A stretch of DNA of 32,258 nucleotides from Propionibacteriales bacterium (GCA_009379735.1 WHTB01000017.1:1-32258), one strand, 5' to 3'. Positions 1 through 8,781 are shown, numbered from the stretch's first letter. A program made the numbers and translations. Notes: generated by a model from the sequence alone, not told the origin.

Positions 1-6
1 CTGAGT

Positions 7-53
7 GTGACGTTTTCGACGCGACACGCTGGCGTGTCTGTCGAAAACGTCAC
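7..53. repeat. Long two-part palindrome downstream of menG
   Basis: Perfect 14-bp arms at 7-20 and 40-53 enclose a second inverted repeat (GACACGC at 23-29, GCGTGTC at 32-38) with a two-base loop. The inner module and part of the outer arm recur at 19001-19067. It lies 42 bases beyond the menG stop and has no T-run after either arm, so if it ends transcription it is not a textbook intrinsic terminator. The bases outside the 14-bp arms, which pair in the other copy, do not pair here. Confidence 0.8.
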
Positions 54-94
54 GGTCACCGGAGGGAGCGGCCGGGCCCGCCGGCGGGACGGGG

Positions 95-787
95 TCAGGG
101 GCGGGTGGCGCGGTGCAGGGCGACGATGCCGCCGGACAGGTTGCGCCAGGCCACCGCCGACCAGCCCGCCTCACGGACCCAGCCGGCCAGCGCGGCCTGG
201 TCGGGCCAGGCCCGGATCGACTCGGCCAGGTAGACGTACGCCTCGGGGTTGGACGACACGAACCGGGCGATCGGCGGCAGCGCCCGCATCAGGTACTCGA
301 CGTAGACCGTGCGGAACGGCGCCCAGGTCGGATGGCTGAACTCGCACACCACCAGCCGGCCACCCGGCCGGGTGACGCGCAGCATCTCGGCCAGCGCCAG
401 CCGTGACTCGACCACGTTGCGCAGGCCGAACGAGATCGTGACGGCGTCGAAGGTCGCGTCCGCGAACGGCAGCCGGGTCGCGTCGCCGGCCGTGAACCCG
501 AGCCCCGGCCGGAGCCGCTTGCCGACCCGCAGCATGCCCTGCGAGAAGTCGCACGGCACGACCTCGGCACCCGCCCGGGCGAACGGCAGGCTCGACGTAC
601 CCGTACCCGCGGCGAGGTCGAGGACCCGGTCGCCGGGCCCGGCGTCGACCGCCGTCAGGACCTCGGTGCGCCAGCGCCGGTCCTGGCCGAGCGACAGCAC
701 GTCGTTGGTGAGGTCGTAGCGCTCGGCGACCTGGTCGAACATCGCCGCGACCTCCCGGGGCTGCTTGTCGAGGTCGGCGCGGCTCAC
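95..787 (-). CDS. menG: Demethylmenaquinone methyltransferase MenG/UbiE
   Basis: The 230-residue protein is a class I SAM-dependent methyltransferase. In this family the enzyme methylates demethylmenaquinone, the last step of menaquinone synthesis. The N-terminus carries the UbiE/MenG signature [20 protein letters not shown] (residues 17-36). The SAM-binding glycine loop is DLAAGTGT at 57-64, followed by the acidic CDFSQG segment. The start is GTG. Length fits the family (about 230-250). It is transcribed away from menF, and five menaquinone genes follow within 8 kb, which supports the MenG role over a ubiquinone role. Confidence 0.93.
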   Translation of the reverse strand: MSRADLDKQPREVAAMFDQVAERYDLTNDVLSLGQDRRWRTEVLTAVDAGPGDRVLDLAAGTGTSSLPFARAGAEVVPCDFSQGMLRVGKRLRPGLGFTAGDATRLPFADATFDAVTISFGLRNVVESRLALAEMLRVTRPGGRLVVCEFSHPTWAPFRTVYVEYLMRALPPIARFVSSNPEAYVYLAESIRAWPDQAALAGWVREAGWSAVAWRNLSGGIVALHRATRP

Positions 788-833
788 CCGCCCACCCTCG
801 CACGCCGATGCGCGCCCAGCGGTTACCGGGTCG

Positions 834-839
834 TACGCT
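834..839 (+). promoter_or_regulatory. Candidate -10 box for a leaderless menF transcript
   Basis: TACGCT matches the actinobacterial TANNNT -10 form and ends 8 bases before the GTG of menF. Transcription would then start at or next to the start codon. No Shine-Dalgarno sequence precedes the GTG, which agrees with a leaderless mRNA. No clear -35 is visible. Confidence 0.35.
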
Positions 840-847
840 ATCGGACC

Positions 848-2113
848 GTGACCACTGTCGCCGCAGGCCGCCCCCAGCCGACACCGCTCGTCGCACGCAC
901 GGTGGCGATCCCCGACCCCGGACCGCTCGTACGGCTACTGCCGCAGCAGGACCCGGTCGCCTGGGTACGCCGCGGCGCGGGGCTCGTCGGCTGGGGCCAG
1001 GCCGCCCGGATCGAGACCACCGGTGCGTCCCGGTTCACCGCCGCCGACGACTGGTGGTGCTCGCTCGCGGCGACTGCCGTCGTGCGGGACGAGGTCGACC
1101 TGCCCGGCTCCGGGCTGGTGGCGTTCGGGTCGTTCGCGTTCGCCGACGAGCCGGGGACGTCGAGCCTCGTTGTACCCGAGGTCGTTGTCGGCCGGCGGGT
1201 CGAGAGCGGCGGCGAGCACTGGTGGGTCACGACCATCGGCCCGTCGCTGTCCGCCCCTCCGGCGCTGCGCACCACCGAGCCGCCCGCCGCGCCCGAGGTC
1301 GTGTTCAGCGACGGCGCGCTGACCGGCACCGAGTGGGAGACGGTCGTCGCCGACGCCGTCCGCCGGATCGAGTCCGGCAGCATCGACAAGGTGGTGCTGG
1401 CCCGTGACCTGGTGGCGCAGTGCGCGGCCGACGTGGACATCCGGTGGCCGCTGCGGCGCCTGATCGAGCAGTACCCGACCTGCTGGACGTTCCACGTGGC
1501 CGGGATGCTCGGCGCGACACCCGAGATGCTGGTGCGGCGCGAGCGCGGCCTGGTGACGTCCCGGGTGCTGGCCGGCACGATCCGCCGCACCGGCGACGAC
1601 GAGCACGATCTCGCCCTGGCCGGCTCGCTGGCCCGCTCCAGCAAGGACCTCGAGGAGCACGAGTACGCCGTCCGGTCGGTGGCCGAGGTGCTGGGCCAGC
1701 ACTGCACCGGGATGAATGTGCCCGAGTCGCCGTTCGTGCTGCACCTGCCGAACGTCATGCATCTGGCGACCGACGTGACCGGGGTGGTCGGCGCCGGGGA
1801 CTCGACCACGTCGCTCGGGCTGGCCGCGGCCCTGCACCCGACCGCGGCGGTCGGCGGCACGCCCACGGCGTCGGCGGTCGACCTGATCGCGGAGATCGAG
1901 GGGATGGACCGTGGACGGTACGCCGGCCCGGTCGGCTGGATCGACGCCGCCGGCGACGGCGAGTGGGGCATCGCGCTGCGCTCGGCGGACGTACGCGGGG
2001 ACCGGGTGCGGCTGTTCGCCGGCTGCGGCATCGTCGCCGGTTCGGATCCCGAGGCCGAGCTCGCCGAGTCACAGGCCAAGTTCGTCCCGGTCCGCGACGC
2101 CCTCGGCCGCTGA
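848..2113 (+). CDS. menF: Isochorismate synthase (MenF/EntC type)
   Basis: This 421-residue protein belongs to the chorismate-utilising enzyme family and should convert chorismate to isochorismate, the first committed step of menaquinone synthesis. The C-terminal two thirds hold the family signatures: [54 protein letters not shown] and [18 protein letters not shown]. The start is GTG, with a possible -10 box just upstream and no ribosome-binding site. It converges on menD, whose product uses isochorismate. An EntC role in siderophore synthesis is possible by sequence alone, but the men neighbours favour MenF. Confidence 0.9.
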   Translation: MTTVAAGRPQPTPLVARTVAIPDPGPLVRLLPQQDPVAWVRRGAGLVGWGQAARIETTGASRFTAADDWWCSLAATAVVRDEVDLPGSGLVAFGSFAFADEPGTSSLVVPEVVVGRRVESGGEHWWVTTIGPSLSAPPALRTTEPPAAPEVVFSDGALTGTEWETVVADAVRRIESGSIDKVVLARDLVAQCAADVDIRWPLRRLIEQYPTCWTFHVAGMLGATPEMLVRRERGLVTSRVLAGTIRRTGDDEHDLALAGSLARSSKDLEEHEYAVRSVAEVLGQHCTGMNVPESPFVLHLPNVMHLATDVTGVVGAGDSTTSLGLAAALHPTAAVGGTPTASAVDLIAEIEGMDRGRYAGPVGWIDAAGDGEWGIALRSADVRGDRVRLFAGCGIVAGSDPEAELAESQAKFVPVRDALGR

Positions 2114-2115
2114 CC

Positions 2116-2159
2116 TTGTCAGACGGTTTCGACCGTACGTAGTCGAATCTGTCTGACAA
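2116..2159. terminator. Hairpin between convergent menF and menD
   Basis: The arms TTGTCAGAC (2116-2124) and GTCTGACAA (2151-2159) pair perfectly. An inner TTCGAC/GTCGAA pair follows after a mismatched GGT/TCT step, leaving an 8-base loop. It begins two bases after the menF stop and ends just before the menD stop. There is no T-run, so bidirectional termination is inferred from position. Confidence 0.6.
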
Positions 2160-2166
2160 CCCGGGC

Positions 2167-3828
2167 TCAGTCGGCGCGGAGCCGGGCGTCGAGGTCGCGG
2201 CGGCCGGTGCGGTCGACCGGCACCTCAAGCACCTCGATCCCCTCGGCGGGACGGGCCAGCGACGCGAGCAGCGTCTCCGGGTCGTCGATCAGCTGGTACG
2301 GCGTGCCGGTGGCTGTGCAGAGGCCGGCCAGGTCGACCTGGTGCGGGGTGCCGAACACCCGCTCGAACACCGCGGCGTGCTCCGGAGCACCCTGCTCGAG
2401 CAGCCCGAAGATGCTGCCGCCGCCGTCGTTGGCCACGACGATGGTGAGGTCGGGACGGGGCTCGTCCGGCCCGACCACCAGCCCGCCCACGTCGTGCAGG
2501 AAGGTCAGGTCGCCGAGGTAGGCGATCGCGCGCGCCGAGTCGCGGCGGGCCAGCGCGGCCCCGATCGCCGTCGACACGGTGCCGTCGATCCCGGACAGCC
2601 CGCGGTTGGCGATCACCTTGCGGCGTTCACCCACCGGGTACGGCGCGGCCATCAGGTCGAGGTCGCGGATCGGGTTCGACGACCCGACCACCAGCAGACC
2701 CGCCGCCGGTAGCCCGGCACTGACCAGGGCGGCGACGTCGTACGGCGTGAGCCCGGGCTCACTCGCCAGCACGGCGTCGACGGCCTTTGACGCGGCGCGG
2801 TCGGCCGCCTGCCAGCCGGCCAGCCAACCGGGATCCGCCGCTGCGGCGGCCCGAGCGGACCTGATCACGCGGGACGCGGCGTGACCGGCGTCCGGCCAGA
2901 CGGCGCCGGACCGGGCCACCACGACCACCTCGACGTCGGCCCGGGCGAGCAGCCGGGCGACCGGCCGTGACAACGTCGGATGGCCGTACACCACGACGCG
3001 TTCGACCTGGGCCGCCAGGTCGCCGTCGAGCAGCAGCCGGTAGCAGCGCAGCGCGTTGCCGCCAGTGCGAGCGCCCGATGTCGGCTCCGCGAGCAGTGGC
3101 CAGCCGGCCGACTCGGCCAGCAGCCGGGCCGGCGGACCGGCGTCGTCACCAGCGACCACGACCGTGCGCGGCCCGGCCGCGAGGATGGTCGGCTCGGCCC
3201 GGGACGGCGGCTCGACCGCGGTCCAGGCTCGGCCGTCGGGTCGGCCGTCGAGCGGCTCGACCCAGTCGTCCCCGTCGTCGGGCACCAGCGGGTCGACCAG
3301 CTGCACGTTGAGGTGCACCGGCCCGGGGTGCCCGGTGCGCGCGCCGGTCGCCGCCGCCAGCGCCTGCGCCGTGACCCGCCGCCACGACCGCACCTGCCCG
3401 GGCTCCCGGGTCGGGCGCAACGCGTCGCTGGACAGCCGCACGAAGCCGCCGAAGAGGTGCACCTGGTCGGTCGTCTGGTTCGCACCCGTCGCTCGCAGCT
3501 CGGCCGGCCGGTCGGCGCTGACCACGACCAGCGGTACGCCGGCGTGCGACGCCTCCATGACCGCGGGCATCAGGTTGCCGACCGCCGTACCCGAGGTCGT
3601 CACGACCGCCGCGGGCGCACCGCCCGTCTTGGCCAGGCCGAGGGCGAGGAACCCGGCGGTGCGCTCGTCGATCCGTACGTGCAGCCGCAGTCGTCCGTCC
3701 CGATCGGCGGAATGCAGCGCGAACGCCAGCGGCGCCGATCGCGACCCGGGCGCGAGCACCACCTCGCGCACGCCGCCGCGCACCAGCTCGTCGACCAGCA
3801 CCCGCGCCAACGCCGTCGATGGGTTCAC
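2167..3828 (-). CDS. menD: SEPHCHC synthase MenD
   Basis: The 553-residue thiamine-diphosphate enzyme should add 2-oxoglutarate-derived succinic semialdehyde to isochorismate. The N-terminal ThDP pyrimidine domain has LAPGSRSAPLAFAL (25-38) and the conserved glutamate in RIDERTAGFLALGLAK (E55). The C-terminal pyrophosphate domain has GDLTFLHDVGGL and NDGGGSIF, which bind ThDP and Mg2+. The open frame extends further upstream, but homology begins at MNPSTALARVLVDELVRGG. A GTG there overlaps the menC stop as GTGA, so this start was chosen and coupling with menC is likely. Confidence 0.93.
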   Translation of the reverse strand: MNPSTALARVLVDELVRGGVREVVLAPGSRSAPLAFALHSADRDGRLRLHVRIDERTAGFLALGLAKTGGAPAAVVTTSGTAVGNLMPAVMEASHAGVPLVVVSADRPAELRATGANQTTDQVHLFGGFVRLSSDALRPTREPGQVRSWRRVTAQALAAATGARTGHPGPVHLNVQLVDPLVPDDGDDWVEPLDGRPDGRAWTAVEPPSRAEPTILAAGPRTVVVAGDDAGPPARLLAESAGWPLLAEPTSGARTGGNALRCYRLLLDGDLAAQVERVVVYGHPTLSRPVARLLARADVEVVVVARSGAVWPDAGHAASRVIRSARAAAAADPGWLAGWQAADRAASKAVDAVLASEPGLTPYDVAALVSAGLPAAGLLVVGSSNPIRDLDLMAAPYPVGERRKVIANRGLSGIDGTVSTAIGAALARRDSARAIAYLGDLTFLHDVGGLVVGPDEPRPDLTIVVANDGGGSIFGLLEQGAPEHAAVFERVFGTPHQVDLAGLCTATGTPYQLIDDPETLLASLARPAEGIEVLEVPVDRTGRRDLDARLRAD

Positions 3829-4772
3829 GACACCCGATCCTGCCCGATCAGCGCGCGTACGGCGGCGAGACGCTGCTCCCACCGGGCCCGCGTGATCACG
3901 TCGGCGCGGGCCAGCCCGGCGCCCGGCGCCGGGCGGCGTACGGGCAGCATCCCGTCGATCGGGAGCAGCGGTTCGTCCACCACGTCCTGCTCCAGCATCG
4001 AAACCGTGGCCAACCCGCAGGCGTACGGCAGCTCGGGGAGCGCCGCCGCCAGCGCCACCCCGGCCGCGATGCCGACCGACGACTCCAACGCACTCGACAC
4101 GACGACCGGCAGCCCGATCTGGTCCGCGATCCGCAGGCACGCCCGTACCCCGCCGAGCGGCTGCACCTTCAGCACCGCGATGTCGGCCGCGTCGAGCGCC
4201 ACCACCCGCAGCGGGTCGTCGGCCCGCCGGATCGACTCGTCGGCGGCCACGGGTACGTCGATCCGGCGCCGCACCTCGGCCAGCTCCTCCACCGTCGCGC
4301 ACGGCTGCTCGACGTACTCCAGGTCGAACGACCGCATCGCGCGCACCGCCTCGACTGCCTGGTCGACGGTCCAGGCCCCGTTGACGTCGATGCGGACGCG
4401 CCCGTCCCGGCCGATCGCATCGCGGACCGCCTCGACCCGGGCGAGGTCGTCGGCGAGGCGTTGGCCGCGCTCGGCGACCTTGACCTTCGCGGTCGTGCAG
4501 CCACCCGACGCGCGTACGATCTCGGCCGCGCGTCCGGGACCTACCGCCGGCACGGTGCAGTTGACCGGAACCAGGTCGCGGACCGGGTCCGGCCAGCCGA
4601 CATCGGCTGCCTCCATGGCGGCGCGTAGCCAGGGCAGCGAGGTCGGCCCGTCGTAGTCCCAGAACGGGCTGAACTCGCCCCAACCGGCAGCACCCTCGAG
4701 GAGCATCCCCTCGCGCACGGTGATCCCGCGGAACCGCGTCCGCATCCCCGTGGCGTAGACGATCTCGGTCAC
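3825..4772 (-). CDS. menC: o-Succinylbenzoate synthase MenC
   Basis: This is a 315-residue enolase-superfamily enzyme that dehydrates SHCHC to o-succinylbenzoate. The expected catalytic set is visible: the KxK pair K97/K99 in TAKVKVAERG, the metal ligands D129 (DVNGAW), E155 (EYVEQP) and D178 (AADES), and the second lysine K202 (VLKVQP). The GTG start overlaps the menE stop as GTGA, and its own stop overlaps the menD start in the same way. The frame is open a long way upstream, but that part is a shadow of menE. The length is typical of the short actinobacterial MenC. Confidence 0.92.
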   Translation of the reverse strand: MTEIVYATGMRTRFRGITVREGMLLEGAAGWGEFSPFWDYDGPTSLPWLRAAMEAADVGWPDPVRDLVPVNCTVPAVGPGRAAEIVRASGGCTTAKVKVAERGQRLADDLARVEAVRDAIGRDGRVRIDVNGAWTVDQAVEAVRAMRSFDLEYVEQPCATVEELAEVRRRIDVPVAADESIRRADDPLRVVALDAADIAVLKVQPLGGVRACLRIADQIGLPVVVSSALESSVGIAAGVALAAALPELPYACGLATVSMLEQDVVDEPLLPIDGMLPVRRPAPGAGLARADVITRARWEQRLAAVRALIGQDRVS

Positions 4773-5800
4773 AGCATCGCCCGCAGCGCAGCCCGGTCGA
4801 CCTTGCCCGACTCGAGCATCGGCAGGGTGGGTACGACGACCAGCTGGCGCGGCGCCCACGCCCGAGGAAGTGTCACCGAGACGAAGTCGCGCAACGCATC
4901 GAGGCCTACTTTTTCCCGTACTGCAACGAAAGCGACCACCCGGCTCCCCCACTCCTGGTCGTCGGCGCCGAGCACCGCGGCCTCGCCGACGGCCGGGTGC
5001 TCGCGCAGCCGCTGCTCGACGGCCGGCAGGGGTACGTTGACGCCGCCGGAAACCACCACCTCGTCGGCCCGGCCCAGCACCACGAGTCGCCCGTCGTCGT
5101 CCAGCCGTCCGAGGTCGGGCGTGCGGAGCTGGCCGTCGACCAGCGTCTCGGCGGTCAGCTCGGGCTGGGCGCGGTAGCCGTCGAACAGCACCGGCCCGAG
5201 CAGGTGGATCCGGCCGGTGCTGTCGAGCCGCACGCCCACGCCGTCCAGCGGCACGCCGTCGTACACGCAGCCGCCGCAGGTCTCGCTCATGCCGTACGTC
5301 GTGACGACGCGGACACCGGCGGCCCGGGCGTCGGTGAGGAGCGCGGGGCTGGCGGCCGCCCCGCCCAGGAGTACGGCGTCGAAGACGGTCAGCGCCGACC
5401 TGGCCCCCGGGTCCGCGAGCAGCCGGACCAGCTGGGTCGGCACCAGCGAGACGTAGCGGCGACCCCCGCCGGTCATCGCGTCGACGGCCGCGACGAACGT
5501 CTCGTGCTCGTCGGCGACGACCGGGTCGGTCCCTCCGACGACCGAGCGGAGCAGGACCTGGGCGCCGGCGACGTAGTGCGCCGGCAGCGCCAGCAGCCAC
5601 TGGCCGGGACCGCCGATCCGGGCCAGCGTCGCGCGCGCCGAGGCGAGCATGGCCCGGCGGGAGAGCACGACGTCCTTCGGCCGGCCGGTCGACCCGGACG
5701 TACGCACGACCAACGGGAGCGGCTGCGCCGCTCGTACCCAGTCGACCAGCGCCGCATGCACCGCGTGCGGCGGGCCGGCGAGCGGGTCGAGGGACGTCAC
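4769..5800 (-). CDS. menE: o-Succinylbenzoate-CoA ligase MenE (short form)
   Basis: This 343-residue ANL-family adenylate-forming enzyme should activate o-succinylbenzoate to its CoA thioester. The P-loop is RTSGSTGRPK (33-42), followed by TTYGMSETCGG and the hinge motif LVVLGRADEVVVSGGVNV. The C-terminal catalytic lysine lies in ESGKVDRAAL. It is about 100 residues shorter than E. coli or Bacillus MenE because the N-terminal subdomain is reduced; from memory this is usual in actinobacteria. The start is uncertain. GTG at 5800 is chosen because a TAGCCT -10 box sits just upstream; TTG at 5809 would add three residues. Neither has a clear ribosome-binding site. It heads menE-menC-menD. Confidence 0.88.
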   Translation of the reverse strand: MTSLDPLAGPPHAVHAALVDWVRAAQPLPLVVRTSGSTGRPKDVVLSRRAMLASARATLARIGGPGQWLLALPAHYVAGAQVLLRSVVGGTDPVVADEHETFVAAVDAMTGGGRRYVSLVPTQLVRLLADPGARSALTVFDAVLLGGAAASPALLTDARAAGVRVVTTYGMSETCGGCVYDGVPLDGVGVRLDSTGRIHLLGPVLFDGYRAQPELTAETLVDGQLRTPDLGRLDDDGRLVVLGRADEVVVSGGVNVPLPAVEQRLREHPAVGEAAVLGADDQEWGSRVVAFVAVREKVGLDALRDFVSVTLPRAWAPRQLVVVPTLPMLESGKVDRAALRAML

Positions 5801-5808
5801 GGACGACA

Positions 5809-5814
5809 AGGCTA
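5809..5814 (-). promoter_or_regulatory. Candidate -10 box for menECD
   Basis: Read on the minus strand the bases are TAGCCT, ending 8 bases before the GTG at 5800. This is the same arrangement as at menF and the PLDc_N gene and would give a leaderless menE transcript. No good -35 is seen. If real, menECD need not depend on read-through from the upstream toxin-immunity genes. Confidence 0.3.
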
Positions 5815-5847
5815 GGTGCTGGTCGCGGGCGACTTGTCAGTGCGCCG

Positions 5848-6400
5848 TCATGGTGTCGGTGACCGGGAGCCCTTGGGTGGGTTTGCGTCGCGGATCCACG
5901 ACGGGATCCACTCGTACGAGAGGCCGTCGAAGGTGGGGACGTCGATCCAGTGGTCGGAGACGTCGACCTCCTTGTAGTCGGTGACGGTGGTATTCCCAGT
6001 GTGACTGTCGTCGAGGTGGTGACTGACGATCCCGTCCTGCTGGTAGTAGATGGTCTCGATCAGGTCGGCGTCGCGGGGGTCCGCTTTGGCCCCGGCCGGG
6101 TACTGCCAGCGCTTCAAGGTGGAGAGGAACAACTGCTGGTCGGAGACCTTGCGGAAGCTGAACTCGAACAGCCGCCGGCCATCGTCGTCGACGAAACAGA
6201 TCCCGAGGTGGTCGTTCTCCCACACCACCTCGAGGAACGCGTCCGGCAGCTGCGGGTCACCGAAACACCACGGTGTAGTAGTCGACGTTCCTTCCGACCC
6301 GGGCGGCGGCGTCGCGGGCACGCACCTTGTCCTTGCTCATCACCTCGATCGGCTTACGCAGCCGTGCGTTCCAGAGGTGGCAGTACGTGGTCTCAGCCAT
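5848..6400 (-). pseudogene. Immunity-like paralogue, copy 1, broken by a one-base frameshift
   Basis: The ATG at 6400 opens a frame nearly identical to copy 2 (6416-6967). It stops after 47 residues, at TGA 6259-6257, directly after YYTVVF. An A-run of three at 6263-6265, where copy 2 has two, shifts the frame. Removing one base restores a 183-residue protein, exactly as long as copy 2 and about four fifths identical. The remainder, from GDPQLPDAFLEVVWEN to the C-terminus, is intact in the next frame down to 5848. The lack of other lesions suggests a recent mutation, a phase-variable state or a sequencing error. The function is unrecognised; immunity is inferred from position. Confidence 0.8.
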
Positions 6401-6415
6401 GTCGTCTGCCGACGG

Positions 6416-6967
6416 TCACGATGTCGGTGACCGGGAGCCCTTCGGCCGGGGAGAATCGCGGATCCACTCCGGGATCCATTCGAAGGTCAGGTCGTCGAAG
6501 GCGGGGACGTCGATCCAGTGGTCGGAGACGTCGACCTCCTTGTAGTCGGTGATGGTGGTCCTGCCGGTCTGACTGTCGTCGAGGTGATGGCTCACAATCC
6601 CTTCTTGCTCGTAGTACAGGGTTTCGATCAGCTCGGCGTCGCGGTAGTCCGCTCTGGCTCCGGCGGGGTACTGCCAGCGGCCGATCTCGGTGAGGAACAT
6701 CTGCTGGGCGGAGACCTTGCGGAAACCGAACTCGATGAGCCGGCGGCCGTCGTCGTCGACGAACCACACCGCGAGGAAGTCGTTCTCCCACACCACCTCG
6801 AGGAACGCGTCCGGCAGCTGCGGGTCACCGAACACGATCGTGTAGTAGTCGACGTTCTTACCGGCCCGGGCGGCGGCGTCACGGGCTCGCGCCTTGTCCT
6901 CGCTGACCACGTCGATCGGCTTACGTAGCCGTGCGTTCCACTTGAGGCAGTACGTCGTCTCAGCCAT
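6416..6967 (-). CDS. Immunity-like protein of unknown family, copy 2 (intact)
   Basis: This 183-residue soluble acidic protein has no signal peptide or membrane segment. I do not recognise a named family. Landmarks are MAETTYCLKWNARLRKPI at the start, FGDPQLPDAFLEVVWEND, FVDDDGRRLIEFGFRKV, GRWQYPAGA, SHHLDDSQTG and tryptophan-rich SDHWIDVPAFDDLTFEWIPEWI near the end. The ATG overlaps the stop of the upstream putative toxin by 8 bases, so the two are translationally coupled, as is usual for toxin-immunity pairs. A second copy follows 15 bases downstream, as in duplicated immunity loci. Base composition is visibly less GC-rich than the men genes around it. The immunity role is inferred. Confidence 0.75.
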   Translation of the reverse strand: MAETTYCLKWNARLRKPIDVVSEDKARARDAAARAGKNVDYYTIVFGDPQLPDAFLEVVWENDFLAVWFVDDDGRRLIEFGFRKVSAQQMFLTEIGRWQYPAGARADYRDAELIETLYYEQEGIVSHHLDDSQTGRTTITDYKEVDVSDHWIDVPAFDDLTFEWIPEWIRDSPRPKGSRSPTS

Positions 6968-7721
6968 CGGTGTACCTGGTGCCTTCGGTGTCGCGGATCT
7001 GGATATCCAGCTCATTCGCCCTGTTCAGCACGGAGTCCGGGATCGGCCGGTCCTGCACCGGAACCTTGAGGATGACCAGACCGATCGTCGGCCTACCGAT
7101 CAGGTTTGGGCACACCGAACGGTTCCGCGGGGTGTCAGCGATGATCTTACCGGCGGAGTACTTGCGGTCGATGCTGCTCAGGTACCCCTTCGCCGTCTCG
7201 TCACTGATCGCCGCCAGCTGGGACATCTTGCGCTCGACGATCTCCCTTCGATGAACGTAGGAGTCCATGATCTTCCCGGTGACCAGCCGGATCTCGTTCA
7301 AGACGTAGTTCTTGCCGTCCTCCCGGTTGAACCTGATCCCATCGACAATGCGCTCCCACACGACGGGAGGGAAGCCGGGCGGTCGCGACGGCAGACGGTC
7401 GCCGGACTCGGCCCTTCGGCTACCGGTGGTACGCGCTGGGAGGGTGGCGTGGTGCGTGCCGTCGACCATCGACTGCGCCCAGCCATGTCCCTTCGCCCGA
7501 GCCAGCGCGGCCTGATGCGCCGCCTCCTCGCAGGCACGGGCCGCGGCATCGAGCTGCAGCGCCGCCGCCCGCGCGTCCGGGCTGGTGGGTGCCGACTCGG
7601 CCAGCCAGGCCGCCTGCTGCCGACACCAGCCTGCCGTCCGCTGCAGGTGCGCCACCACACCGGGCACCTGGTCGAGGCAATCGACCAGCCCCTGCGCGAC
7701 CCGCTGCAGCTCCGACGGCAC
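6960..7721 (-). CDS. Putative polymorphic toxin: helical N-terminus plus nuclease-like C-terminus
   Basis: This 253-residue protein has two parts. Residues 1-85 are Ala/Gln-rich and predicted helical (LQRTAGWCRQQAAWLAES), somewhat like WXG-type secretion leaders. A linker (90-118) leads to a compact C-terminal module starting FPPVVWERI. That module contains E143 (NEIRLVTG), D153 (KIMDSY) and E163-R-K165, compatible with a PD-(D/E)xK nuclease core. It ends LKVPVQDRPIPDSVLNRANELDIQIRDTEG, a pattern I recall from C-terminal toxin modules. The GTG start has GAAGGGA upstream. Two immunity-like genes follow immediately. No signal peptide is seen, so a type VII-like export route is only a guess. Confidence 0.6.
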   Translation of the reverse strand: MPSELQRVAQGLVDCLDQVPGVVAHLQRTAGWCRQQAAWLAESAPTSPDARAAALQLDAAARACEEAAHQAALARAKGHGWAQSMVDGTHHATLPARTTGSRRAESGDRLPSRPPGFPPVVWERIVDGIRFNREDGKNYVLNEIRLVTGKIMDSYVHRREIVERKMSQLAAISDETAKGYLSSIDRKYSAGKIIADTPRNRSVCPNLIGRPTIGLVILKVPVQDRPIPDSVLNRANELDIQIRDTEGTRYTDG

Positions 7722-7844
7722 CCGACCGTCCCTTCACCCGACGTCACCAACCGACACCACTGTGTCACGCTGAGCCGTCTCACCGTGCCGTTCGACTCGA
7801 CCTCCTCGCCGACGGCCGACCGAGCGCTGCCAGACTTGCCCGTC

Positions 7845-8720
7845 ATGGCCACCATTGCCCATTGGGTCGAAGGCGCTCGCCCACGCACACTTCCGGCGGC
7901 CATCTCCCCGGTCGTCGCTGGCTCCGGGGCGGCGTACTACGCCGACGGTTTCGTTGCCTGGAAGGCATTGCTGGCCCTGGTCGTGGCGTTGTCGCTGCAG
8001 GTCGCGGTCAACTACGCCAACGACTACTCCGACGGGTTACGCGGCACGGACGACGACCGGGTCGGCCCGCAGCGGCTGGTCGGGTCGGGCGCCGCAGCGG
8101 CGTCGGCGGTGAAGGCCGCCGCGTTCGCGTCGTTCGGCGTGGCCGCGCTGTGTGGACTGGTCCTGGCGGCGACGACCGCCTGGTGGCTGGTCGCCGTCGG
8201 CGCGGTGGCGATGCTGGCCGCCTGGTACTACACCGGCGGGTCGGCGCCGTACGGCTACCGCGGCCTCGGCGAGGTCAGCGTGTTCGTGTTCTTCGGCTTG
8301 GTTGCCGTCGTCGGCACGACGTACGTGCAGACCGAGACAGTGACCGGGATGAGTGTCCCGATCGGCGTGGCGGTCGGCGCGCTCGCCTGCGCGATCCTGG
8401 TCGCGAACAATCTGCGCGACGCGCCCACCGACGAGGCGGCGGGCAAGCAGACGCTGGCCGTGGTGATGGGCGACCAGAACACCCGGGTGTTCTACCTCGG
8501 GCTGCTGGCGGTGGGATTCCTGGTGCTGTTCGGGATCGGGTGGACGCAGACCCGGTGGGCGTTCCTCGGTCTGCTCGCCGCGCCGCTGGCTGGCCTCGCC
8601 GCCCAGCCGGTCCGCGACGACGTCACCGGGCCGGGACTGGTCCGCACCCTCAAGCTGACCGGGATCTGTGAGCTGGTGTACGCCGTCGGCCTGACGGCCG
8701 GCCTGGTCATCGCCGCCTGA
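7845..8720 (+). CDS. menA: 1,4-Dihydroxy-2-naphthoate polyprenyltransferase MenA
   Basis: This 291-residue integral membrane UbiA-family prenyltransferase should attach the isoprenoid tail to dihydroxynaphthoate. The first aspartate-rich motif is NDYSDGLRGTDDD (59-71). The second, in LVANNLRDAPTDEAAGKQTLAVVMGD, is also present. About eight or nine hydrophobic segments cover the rest. The ATG is followed by the typical opening IAHWVEGARPRTLPAAISPV. The frame runs far upstream, but that part is a shadow of the toxin gene. It is divergent from the toxin gene and converges on cds1 across a 28-bp-arm palindrome. Confidence 0.94.
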   Translation: MATIAHWVEGARPRTLPAAISPVVAGSGAAYYADGFVAWKALLALVVALSLQVAVNYANDYSDGLRGTDDDRVGPQRLVGSGAAAASAVKAAAFASFGVAALCGLVLAATTAWWLVAVGAVAMLAAWYYTGGSAPYGYRGLGEVSVFVFFGLVAVVGTTYVQTETVTGMSVPIGVAVGALACAILVANNLRDAPTDEAAGKQTLAVVMGDQNTRVFYLGLLAVGFLVLFGIGWTQTRWAFLGLLAAPLAGLAAQPVRDDVTGPGLVRTLKLTGICELVYAVGLTAGLVIAA

Positions 8721-8781
8721 CAGCACTGCCGACCCGTCCCATTGGCGCGACGACCCGTAGTGGGTGACATTGCTCCAGATC

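Noticed and set aside
6960-7721. Assignment of the toxin-like protein as a DddA/SCP1.201-type deaminase
   Set aside because: The HxE and CxxC zinc motifs of deaminases are absent from the C-terminal module. The acidic and lysine pattern fits a nuclease better.
7753-7766. GACAC-CACT-GTGTC inverted repeat in the gap between the toxin gene and menA
   Set aside because: Five-base arms are expected by chance in GC-rich sequence, and no promoter could be aligned with it.
6894-7844. Long N-terminal extension of the menA frame
   Set aside because: It is antisense to the toxin and immunity-like genes and shows no membrane segment. MenA homology begins at ATG 7845.
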